Shown here: piece by piece, positions 33,561-45,000 of the stretch
Numbering within the stretch: the stretch's first letter is position 1
How the letters are laid out: the number at the start of each line of letters is the position of its first letter
Source: Apodemus sylvaticus
Taxonomy: Eukaryota; Chordata; Mammalia; Rodentia; Muridae
Assembly (NCBI RefSeq): GCF_947179515.1
Contig: NC_067473.1
Span: forward strand, 122,654,409-122,718,408
DNA length: 64,000 nucleotides
Direction of reading: 5' to 3'
The notes under the pieces: model-generated
Databases searched by the model: none
Told to the model about the DNA's origin: nothing
What the model saw: only the letters and a program-made list of their open reading frames with translations
Made by a program: the position numbers and the translations under genes

Positions 33561-36500
33561 CATGTCGCATATACGCATGCATGTGCATGCATGAGCACAC
33601 AGACGAGACGTTAAAGAAATTAACAGAGAAAGTCCTAATCAAAATGTAGGTCACATTCACCAATGTGACATGGAACAGGCATGGCTCCTCAGTGACCTCG
33701 TGCTGCTCATCCCAACCCCAAGGAGAGCTGTCACACTGACCTCTGAGGACGAAGCCGAAGCTGTTGCCTTCCTTGTAGAGGGAGACATCCACCGTCTTGG
33801 AAATGATCCTCGGGTTGTTTTCGGGAGCTGTAGGGAAACCGAGGCCTCCTTTGAGTCCCACCGCCACATCTCTGCTGCTGGTAGATGTGCCCAAGGCTCA
33901 CTCCAGGAGAACCAGTAACCAGCCAGAGTCACAGTGACGGCTGACCTCTCTCTACTGCATAGGCAGGGGAGGAGGGGCACTGGAAGGTCCTCTTCTCTAC
34001 CCAACCTAGTCCACCACAGACAGGGGAGAGGGTCTGATATGCTCCTGAGCGCCACAGCAGAGCACGGGATGCAGAGAGACTCAGGGCTAAGCCAGGCTTG
34101 GTTCCAGTCACTCCAGTTAGATTTTTAGACCAACTTTAGAACATTCAGAACTGGGAGAAATCCTAGACTGCTGTGCAGTCCGATCAGGAGCAATGGGTCA
34201 GGAAACAAGTTATTCAAACCTGTGTCCCCAGACCCCTTTCTATCCAGCTACACAAGATGACAGGTTATGAACAGGGTCCCACCACCATCTGTTGACAACA
34301 TACTGTGTCTACCATGTTCTACCATGTGTGGCCAGCCTCCAGACATCACCCACCCTAGCTAGGTGATTCCCCAATCCCACCCCAGGCCTGGGCAGGGAGG
34401 CATCGGTGTCCCCCCATGCCTGAGGCAGTGGACAGAGTTCCCCGTGCAAGGGCACCCACCGGGCGGGGGCAGCTCATACTCCACCTCCAGCACCACGCGC
34501 TCGCCCACATTCTTCAGCAGTGTGATGATCTCGTCGTGTCGGAGGCGGGTCAGATGAATCCCGTTCACTGAGCGGATGTAGTCGCCCACGTTCAGTAGGT
34601 CACTCCTAAAGCAAGACAGCCAGAGCCCAAGTTGGGTCCGAGCCAGCCTCTGGGTACCAACATCCACACCGCCCTTCCCCAGGAACCTCAGAGAGCTAAG
34701 ACTCAGAGCAGTCCTTCCCTCCAAGGTCACACAGCAAGGGGCAAGACAGCACCTGTCTAACCAAGCCTGAGGATGACATCCAGACCTCCCCAGCCTGTCC
34801 CACTCTGTTGGCCTGGTGACAGCATCATGATGACATCACTGACCATCCTGCACAACCTGCCCATTGCTCCTCTCTGGTGTTCTTCCCACAGTCCTCTGAA
34901 GCCCTTCTGAGCAGTTCATCTGGACCCTTAGGCTAACTTCCAGCCTTTGTCGTCTAGGGGGAACATCCAGGACAGTGTGTACAGAGCACTACCTTAGTTA
35001 GAAGCCCTGGAGGGCTTCCTGGAAGCAGTGGCTTCTGTGTTACATGTGGAGAGATGAATAGTAGTCTGCTAGGAGGGTGCCCTGGGGGCAGACGGAATGA
35101 CATGGAAGGGTACATGGCCTTGCCTGAGTGGGGTGCTGCCTCCACAGGGGAGGAGAAGGAAAGAGGCTGGGCCTTGAACCAGCATTTGTTAGAGGCCGCC
35201 CTGTGGCAGACATCAAGGTCCTGCACTTATCTGTCCCCTCCCAATGGCCATCTACCACCCCACACCTCTTACCTGGCTGCCAGGCCCCCAGGCCTCAGGT
35301 TGGAGACTCTGGGCTTCCCGTCCTTGTCAGTCCCTCCTGAGATGGTCAGGCCCAGAGTGCTGCCCTCACGCTTGATCAGCTCCACCATGGTGATGCCCCG
35401 GAACTCCTCTGTGGGCAGACAGGAGGATAAACATGGAAGCGTCCCTTCAGGGGCCAAGCCTGCCGCGGAGGCTAGGGCAGGGAGGTTGGCACTCTGCCAC
35501 TTTATGCTGGGTGGCATCACCCTCCACCAGGAGTGACCACACTGAGGGCACAGTCAATGGCGGTGCCGATCCTTCACGAGTCACTGGAACTCAGGGCAGA
35601 GCTCAGAGCGAAGCACGAACCACCTACCTGGAATGCTCTGGCGGCGGCTCACCAGGGCCCCGTCGGCCCCCACTGTGTCCTTCCCCCCTTTTGAGTAAGG
35701 GCCATCATCTGTGGGAGAAAGGTAGAAACTGGGATCAGAAACTGGCCCAGGTCCCACTTTCATCTTCATTCTACTGGGAGAGCTCTTCTACCTCATGCTG
35801 TGTCACAGTTATGCCTGGTCTCCTGCAAGGGTGTCCCAGGGCTCTCTTCGGGATGAAGATGGCTTAGATAAAGGATCCCCATGAGGGGAGCTTCTAGGCC
35901 GATCTAAGGTTGAGCATCTGACATGTGGTGGTCCATATTGTTATCATAGGTAATATTACCCAAACCAGAAGGGAGGCTGAGACTCAGGGAGAACTGAGTG
36001 CAGGGTCACACAGCTGGGGCGGGGTGTGGGGTGGGGTCTATGATCTAGCTTAGAAACCCAGGCCTATTGGCCCTGTCCCAGGTTCTAGATACATACCTGG
36101 TAAGGCAGACACTTACCATGGTTTCCCTGACCAGACCTGGCCAGTGCATGCACACGTGTGTGCATGTGTGTGTCTGTGTTAATGCCTTACATAGCATAAA
36201 TCCCACTTATGTGTAAGTCCTTGAACCTTAGCTTTACTGGGTGGAAAATCTCTTTCACTGCAGTGGGAAGCAGTATTTCCCAGCCTCTCCCTCTCTCAGG
36301 AATCTTAGCAGATGGACAGGACCTGCCACTCTCTTCCCAGATCCTCACCACCCCCCTCACATTTCCTGTCTTCTTGTCTTCCTGGGATGTGTGACTCTGC
36401 ACAGACATTTGTCTTTGAGAGATTTTTTTTTAAAGAGTTATTAGGGCACAGATTGTAACCCCAGCACTCCAGGGGCAGAAGGAGATTTGAAACTCAAGGT

Positions 36501-39053
36501 CATTCTCAACCCTATAGTGACTTTTTTTTATGAGAAATCATCAAAAAACAAAAAAACAAAACCAAGAGATGGCCCCCACCCCTGATATTTTAAATATAAA
36601 GAGAATATAGTCGGCCCTCTGTTTCCATACCTGAAGATTCAACTGTAAAAATAATGTTTGGAAAACAATTGCTCCTATACCGAACATGCCGGGCTCTCCT
36701 CGCCCCACCCCCTTCCATGAATCCCTAAGCAACACAGGACAGCAGCTCTGGCACTGGGCTGGGTATCTAAAAATGATCTAGAGATGAGGTAGCTTAGTTG
36801 TCCCGCAGTATTCTCCAGAATCCCTGAAGGACTCCAGGTCTGCAGATTCTTCGGTCACATTCATGAAACATGTGCACATTATCTACATAGCTAGAACCTT
36901 CTAGCTAGAACCAGATGACTGAGTCATAAGCAAGATGATGACCAAGAGAAGACTTGCATATGTTCAGTTCAGACAAACTTTTTTCCTGATATTTTTGATG
37001 TGTGGTTGGTTGACCCACAGCAGCAGAACAAGCAGTACAGAAAACTGACGTTCCCTGTCCCTGGAGCACACACAGGTAATATATAAAAACAACAGTGTTT
37101 TAGAACCTGATCTGAGCTCTGTGGCTTTTGCTATTTGCAGGCCAAGGAAGAATTCCCCCTTCAACACCTGGGGACAGTCCTGCCCTGACAGAACCTGCTT
37201 AACCCAGAAGGTCAAATGGCTCAGTGGTCTGCTCTGGCCTTGGGTCGCTGTGCCTTTCCCTGTCTGCTGACTGATAGCCTCCTCTATCATTTCGCAGGTT
37301 CATCCACATCTGTATTTCCAAACAGCCTGAAGTTGCCAGGGTGTCCAGGTCACCTGCTCTATGGGGAAGCCACTGCCCCTCCCTCCCTGCGGGTCCCTTG
37401 CTTTACAGGTTCCTTCTCTGGACTTTGCTGTTCTCACAGCTGGAGCCTCATTAGATGCTCACCGTGAACTAGGGGAAAGGGGTGAGAGCTTCAGGTCTAC
37501 TTGACAGAAAAGGAAACTGAGGCTCAGACTGGCAGTTCCAAGGTAGACTCTATGCTCCCATCCCCAACCCCATATCCCAGTACCTCTTGACCAGGTTGTG
37601 TGCCAGGCTCCTCCAAAGCCTCAGTGTTCCCAGCCCCTGGATGACAGTCCTTAAGTCGACAGACTCGCTGTGCTGTCTGAGGAGGAGGTGTCCTTCCCAG
37701 GTGTCAGGTGCATCTGAAGCTTCCTAGCCCTCCCTCAGCCTTCCGTTGATATTGCACATGCCCCGTTAGCCCCTTAAGGAAGACCAGCTCAGAGCAGAAA
37801 GGCGCACCTTCTAAGTGGACTGTGCTTGTCATTAAACAGCTCTGGAGTGGTGTCTTCTTCCCCCTCAAGCCTCAAGGATAGGGTCAGACAGAAGCCATGG
37901 TGGCAAAAGCGACATGCCTCATCCCAGCTAGGTCTTGCTCTACTAGGGATTAGCCTGGGCAAATCAGCCCGAGTCAAGATAGCTTGGACCACTGTCAGGG
38001 CTCAGTGAGTTTATCAACCCCAGCTCTAATGAGGTACTGTGTATCCTGTATTGTGTGAAGGTTCACAGCACCCCTGGTCTCCATTTCCAGGCATTAATAG
38101 ATCCTGGGACAGCCGGAAATGACTCCAGGAATTGTCAAGTGTTCCGTGGGGATGCCACATCAGCCTCCACTGAGGATCACTTATGAACAGGGGTGCGCTC
38201 AGCGTAGAGAAAAGGCTTGGCTAGGGTCAGGGCCACCGCTCAACTGAGACCCTTGGAAACCTTCATTATCTTTAATCTAACCCATGAGAAACTGTCTGGG
38301 TTCGCCATTAACTCTGCTAAGTGGCCAGGGCCCTCTGCTTGCCAAGGGGGGAAAAAAAGCTGGTAAATATCCAAACAGCAGTTAAGGTGGGCAGCATTTT
38401 CGGGCTCCTGGAGTGGGGTCCCCAGCCGCTCCGCGTTCACTCTCCTTCCCACACCCATGCTCTCAGCCATCACCGATTCAGGCAACACACCATTTAGTAT
38501 AATGCCTCCCGTTACTGCTCCCTCGTACGTCCTTCATTATCTCCAACAAGACGCTTCTAAGCTAATGAAATTAGAAAGGCTTCATTCCATCAGCGATGTA
38601 GGCAGATGTCTCTAGTATTTCACCAGGGCAATTCTGAAATTGAAATGTGTCTCATCCCAAGCAAACCGGACGCCTTCACCTAGGCTCGCTCCCTCTTGGG
38701 CTGTCCTGGGAGATGGGAGATAAGCCGCAACGCTTATGTGTCTGTGGGGAAGGGTACAGGAGCCTGCGTTTGAAGGAAGCTAAGGACCATGTTTATCCAG
38801 AACAGAGAGCAGTGAACACAGCCCTGCATACCTATGGCTTTAAGGTGGATATTTGAACCCTGAAGATAAAACAGAGAACTGCAGACTGGGCATCCCCAAA
38901 TGCTGCTCTCTCTGTAGCCAGGCTCGGGCAAGCTAGCTGCTGAAGGAGGAGACCCCATTCCTTGAGTGTCCCTATGGTGTCCTCCCAACCTGTCTTTAAA
39001 GGTGACTGCCCCTCCTCATATACACACAAAAAGTCAGGCGTGTGCACATGCAT

Positions 39054-39093
<40 letters not shown>

Positions 39094-42000
39094 GCAGCTA
39101 GCAATAAGCAGAGACCTGAACAAAGCCAGGCATTTCAAGTGGATCCCAGAGATTTCAAGTGGATCAAGAGATCAGGAGGTCAGGAGGTCAGGAGGTCAGG
39201 AGGTCAGGAGGTCAAGAGGTCATACTGGCTAGGAGAGCTTCTGGATAAAAGGCTTTTCTAACTAACAGCCCTTCCCCCAAGTCATATTCAGAGTAACCCA
39301 TAGTGAATGGGTGATATCAACCAATGCTTTTTCAAGCGGGACATCAGCCCCTCTTCAAGGACAGCCTTGTGATGGGAGAGACTGAGGCACATTCAAACCA
39401 AGAATCAAAGCATGATCAGAACTGCCAACTGGCTACATGTCCTAAGCCTCTAATCTCTATCTGTAAAGGGGGGGGTGTCTCCCTCCTTGAGAGCACTGGG
39501 AAATTAGGGGACCACTTTATTTATAGATGCCACCATGTGGTTTAGCCCCCAGAGTCCCCTCTCAGGGAACATGCTCACGTTCTCCTGTCCTCTTGTATTT
39601 TTTATTTTTTTGAGAGGTGGGGGGATGTTCTCGGACCTGGTAATTACATGCTTAGAGATGAAGGCTTTTCAAAAAACATCTTTCCCACCAATTTCAGCTG
39701 GAAACGTGCATAAAAAAACAGGGATATTTTTATCTGCATTTTTCTAGTCCCCTTCCAGAAATGGCCAATTATGAGCACTACTTCAGTTAGTTGGTGCTGT
39801 AGAGACTGCTTCAGAGGGAAATTCACTTCCGGGGCCCATGGGGAGGCAGGGCACAAGTCTGGACACCAGGTCCTGGCTGCTACAACTGGGAGGGTGGAGG
39901 TGTGAAAGGGGTCCTTTTTCTTTTTTTCTCAGGCAGATCTTGCTGATCCGCCCTAAATCTGTCTTCCTCTGCAGCCTCAGGGAGCTAGTGAGCTGACAAA
40001 GGGAAAGGAAGTTTGTCCCTTGCCAATTTGCTTTGCCAGGGTGCCACCTAAATAGAGTGCCAAGGAAAGGGGCACGGGGTGGGGGGCTGAGTGGTGCTGT
40101 AAACTCAGCTCAGGCCTGTCATCTGTGTTGGAGGCACTTGAACAAGCTGGAGATAAAGACCCCTTGGTGAGACCCCTATGTTCCCATGACAGCTGAATTA
40201 AGGTCCCCACACCCAGGCCTTTGGATCCCACTTTCCAAACAGTCTGTGGAGATTCACTGACAATTTCTGGAGAGTGGCTGCTTAGTATCATATCCCTGTC
40301 CAAACTTGATTTGACTGATCAGGCCACAGAAGGAAGGCACTGTTGGTATGCAGAGAAAAGAACTTGGGAGTCAGGTCAGCTTGACATGCTGATACACAGA
40401 TAGAGAAACTGAGTCACAGAGAGAATAAGTATTGTCTCATGCCAAAAGATGGAATGGGTTTTGTGCCAGGCCTGGTTCTAAGAACTTCAAAGTCGTTACC
40501 ACTCTGTCTTCACAATAAGCCTGAGTCAGAAGTGCCACTGTCACTATCATGGGATAGATGGAGAAGCCAAGGCACACAGAAGTTAAGGGAATCACAATAA
40601 GGACACTCAGCCCTGGATGCATTCAATCCCAGGCCACCTGGCTTGCAGGGCATTTGGTCCAGCCTCCGTGGCCCCTCCCTCTGGACATAACACCTCAATC
40701 CCTGGACCTCTCTGTTCAAAAAGACATTCTTCCACAGTGACAACCCTGTCTCTGCAGGGCTGGACCAGCACAGGGCTAAGCTATAGATGTAGCCTTTGGT
40801 CTCCATAGCCAAAAGGTCTCCAGGAAGCCAGCTTTCCATGGGCAGAGGCATGGGATGATAGATAAAACAGCCACATTGCATTTTCAATGGCATGAGCAGA
40901 GCAGTCACACATCAAACAGGAAGCCTCACCATGCGATGTCAAGGTGGCTAGAGAGAATGAGAATTGGCAACCCTGCTGGGCTTGTTACTGGCCAGTCACT
41001 GTTTACTGAGAAGGAAGGGGGGCCAGTCTCACAAGGGTCTCTGTGATGGGGTGATACCTGGTATGCTGCAGACCATCATGGAACCAGGTGTCCCTGACCC
41101 AAGAGGGACACACCCTTCCTCCACCTAAGGGAGCACAAAAGAACCCAAGCGAGGATGAAGGAACTACAGCCTAGGTGGGGGAGGGCTCCTTAGAACTCTG
41201 ATTAGCATCACTCCTCCCTCTGCCTGGAAGACTTCCCAGATGTCCACAAACCCCTCTCTCCCCTCCTGCAGTAACCTGATGAAATGTCCCCAGTCAGGGA
41301 GGCCATGCCCATGAGTCTGTTGTACTGACTCACCCCAACACCTCCCGAAGTCTCGAAGTCTCTTCCCATTTGTTCCTCTGCACTCAACATTATCAGAAAG
41401 ACTTCACTGCACTGCCCTGCAGGGCTTTCTAGCATTCTGTAGGCGCCTTGCTTTTGAACTCAATGCCCATCTGCAGAAAAGGAGAATGCCCATCAAAGAA
41501 GCATAATGAGTGGCCAGAGGCCAGGAACAGGAAGGGGTTGAGCCTGGGTAGAGCCCACCCTTCCCTGGCTCCAGGCGACTGGCTGATACCCAAGTGGATG
41601 ACCTCTAAGGGTTCCCCTATGGCCACAGCCCAGGCCTAGAAATGGCTCTGATGAAGCCCCTGGGAAGGAGGGTGTCAACAGGGACGTCCTCATTGTGCAT
41701 ACACTCTGCCTCAGTTGTCCTGAGTCTGGAATACTAGGTGGCCGGAATTCACTAAATCCTGGCAGCTTCTGATGACAAAGGCATCTTTGTGGTCAGGAGT
41801 CAGAGGACATGCCCATCCTTCAGGCAGGAGTGTGAGGGCGGTGCGTGTGTGCAGGAGTGGGGGACACCCTCAGCCACTTTAGTTGGAGTCAGGCCTACTC
41901 TACCTGTTATCGTCCATCCCACAGATGCCCTAGAGGCTCCCAGGAGAGAGCCTGGACAGTCCCAGGAAGAGATCTGAGAAAAGGCAACCTGGGTAGAGTC

Positions 42001-45000
42001 CATCCAGGCCAGAGAGAGCCAGGCTTCCTGCTCCACGGGCCTCAGTCCCCACCCGCCACACCCCACCATGACCACCTGTCAGTTTTCTTGCCCTGCTCTA
42101 GGAGAGGCCCTACAACTAGGCCTGGCTAGTGAGAGGCCCCATGGTTGGTTTAGCAATGGGCATGGAATCCATGCTGAGCTCTGAGACTTTTGAGGGAACT
42201 ATTGGAGACAGACTCTCTGATACAAAGCTAGAAGGAGGAGGAGGAGGAGGAGGAGGAGGAGGAGGAGGAGGAGGAACAAGATGGAGAAATGGGAAGAGGA
42301 TGAGGACTACAGCACACCTAGACCCTGTTGTCCCTGAAGCTCCATTTCAGCACTTTTTTTTTTAAAAGGAGCCTTGGGATTGAAGTCAAGGAATGTGGTG
42401 CAGGTGTGACCCTATGACCCAGGGAGGAAATTCTCAGTGGCACCAGTGAAGAGGGGAATCCTATGCATCAGGATGCATCAGAATAGAATCCAGAGCGCTC
42501 ACTTGATTGGCAGAGGCCTCAAGAGCTGGGCTCAGAAGCCGTGACTAGACTTCAGGCTTAGCCACTCCCTCCTGGGTCTCAGGGGTTGAGGCAGGTCAGG
42601 AGAACACCAGGACACAGGCCTCACTAGAGGTAGGGGCCCAGAGGCCAAGAGAACACCAGGACACAAGCTCTACTATGGGCAGAAGCCTGAATACCTACCA
42701 GGAAGAGCATCGGGCAAAGGCCCAGCAGCAGGCTTGGGAGTAAGAAAAGCACAGAAGTTCCAACATCCCCAGCTCAAACTGTATGACAGAGGTGTCCCTG
42801 AAGGAGACCTGGGGTGCTTGGTGCCTGCCCTGGAAGCTGTAGAGAGGTGTGTAGACCTTGGAAGGTATTGAGAGCATTGGAAGTGGTAACCCTTAAAGTC
42901 ACAGAGAGCAGAGTGACCCACATTGTTGAGGGAGGTCAGGCTGGCCCAACAGGCTGAAGTTAGGGAAACAGACAGACAGACAGACAGACAGGTACAGGGA
43001 TCACTATACTTGCCCCACAGCTCCTCTCCAGTCCCAGATACTACCACAGCCACCTAGGACTGTGGCAGCTGGGCCCCACCCCTCTACTGAGTTCCAGAGC
43101 CCAGGGCTCCCGGAAACCTTCATCCACCCTGGCCTCAGGGAAGGCTCGCTCCCAATGGGCAGCCCCGTGCTCCCAACAACTGGCGGCTCTACTCCCCATA
43201 CTGAGGCAGGAAGGATGGCCTTCCTGGGTCTCTGACTGAACACCCTGTAACCTGTGCCCTGGGAGGCAGCCTTCCAGTGACAGGACAGCTCCAGAGCAGA
43301 AACACAGCCCTCAGCACCTGCCTGGTTAGACGGCCCATGTCCTTTTCCCCACTAGAATTCCAGAGTGGCAGCCCCATTCCTACCATCCAGGCCCCTCTCT
43401 GCAGCTGGTGTGGTGCCTGCATGCTCCACGTACCTGCCTCTGCAGGGCTGTCCCGGCTGAGCCCACACAGCATGTCTGCTGTCTCTTCACTGCCCACAGC
43501 TCCCAGACACACACACTAGGTTCCTCCCTCACCCTCCCCGGGGAGGGGCCCAGGAGCTCCCTCCCACTGGCGGGGCATAGTCCACCCACTGCAGCCTGAT
43601 CACTACTTAAAGGGGCCAAAGCTTTCTTCACTCTGTCTCCAAGATCAGCATCTGAGTCCCCCTCGGCCAGGGGCATATGGAAGCACAGAGATGGTTAGAA
43701 GAGAATCCTAGGGCCCTCCCCAGTCTCCTGGACACACGACTTTGAGCCTAACGTGCCCCAGGGCTTTGGCAAATGACTGTCTTTAGCAAATGACTGTGTT
43801 CCCTGGGCCTCAGTTTTCACATCTGGAAAGGAGGACAGACCTTCCCAAACTTTATTCTTGTAAGGAACGGATCTCAGCAGGACTGGCATAGGATTCCAGT
43901 CATAAGCCCCAAAGTGCAGTGGCCTCTCTGGCCTTGTGATTGCCTCCTAGGCACCTCTGTAGATACTCACAGACCCCCAAGAACCCTGGCATTGATCAAT
44001 ACCCCACCTTCTCTCTGCTTCACTTTTCTCTCCGGAAGCTGAGATGTAGGGACCATGAACCTAACAGTCTACCACATACAATGTCCGCAAGCATTACATG
44101 GGGGCTGAGTATGTCAGGCCAAGAATCTTCCACATCTAAGCTTGATGGGCAGGGGCAGCTGGTCATGGGCTGCAGTCACAGCTGGCAAGCTGCCCCTTGC
44201 TTGCCCCAGATGGGCCCCAATCCTGTGCACTGATAGACCTCCTTCACTCGGGGCTCAGGACCAACCAAGCAGATCCTAATGTAGTCCCAGGACCCCTCCA
44301 GATGGAGCAGCTATACCTTGTTTCTGCCCCATCCCATTCTCCCAGGACTATACATGGGCACTGAGAAGAAAGGCAGAGGGTTAGTGACACAAGGCACCAA
44401 ACAGTGGCCATCAACAACCTGTGCAAGTGCTCAGTGCAGCCAGCTGAATGCAGCAGAGACTTACATACAGGGTCCTTGTTCTCAGGGAATTCTCAGCAGC
44501 CCAGCCACTATGGAAGTCAGATTATGCTCATAGGCTATCCTGCACCAGCTTCAGATGAATCCATGTTCTCATCTGTCTACAGGCTCCAGTCCCTGTCCTG
44601 CTTCCACTCCTTAAGAGGCCTTACTGATCAGGTAACCTTGGGTAGGGAGGGGCGGTGGATATGCTGGGGGTGGGATCTAGGCAGTAGGCAAGTTCCCTAG
44701 ACCAGTACTGGAGTCCAGGCCGAAGATATGGGAGCATTGTACAGCCATGGGAGAGGTAGTAAGGCTAAATCTCATATGAAAGAGTCAGACCAAGCAGAGA
44801 GAGGGCACTGGCTCCATGGGCTCTATGCCAAGAAATGGCAAGGAAGGCCCGGCTATGGCGTGGGTCTTCACCAGGGCACAGAGGGCTACCTGAGCATCCC
44901 ATCCGCACATCTGTGGAAAGGAAGTCACCAGAGGTGAATCTAGCAGAGCCCCCCCATCTGCAGACAGTGGCAAAAGATACACAGGTCTCTGGAGTGATGT

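Larger units (their letters stand above)
38641..43433 (-). other. Grip2: Grip2 intron 1, middle part
   Basis: Contains a CA tract (39058-39090), an 8-bp repeat array (39165-39222), MIR-like traces near 40360-40620, a GGA tract (42231-42275), a 60-bp tandem duplication (42597-42670) and a GACA tract (42969-42992). No exon apart from the alternative first exon that follows. Confidence 0.75.

Noticed and set aside
42129..42365. Frame with a poly-Gly run
   Set aside because: It is the GGA microsatellite in one reading frame.
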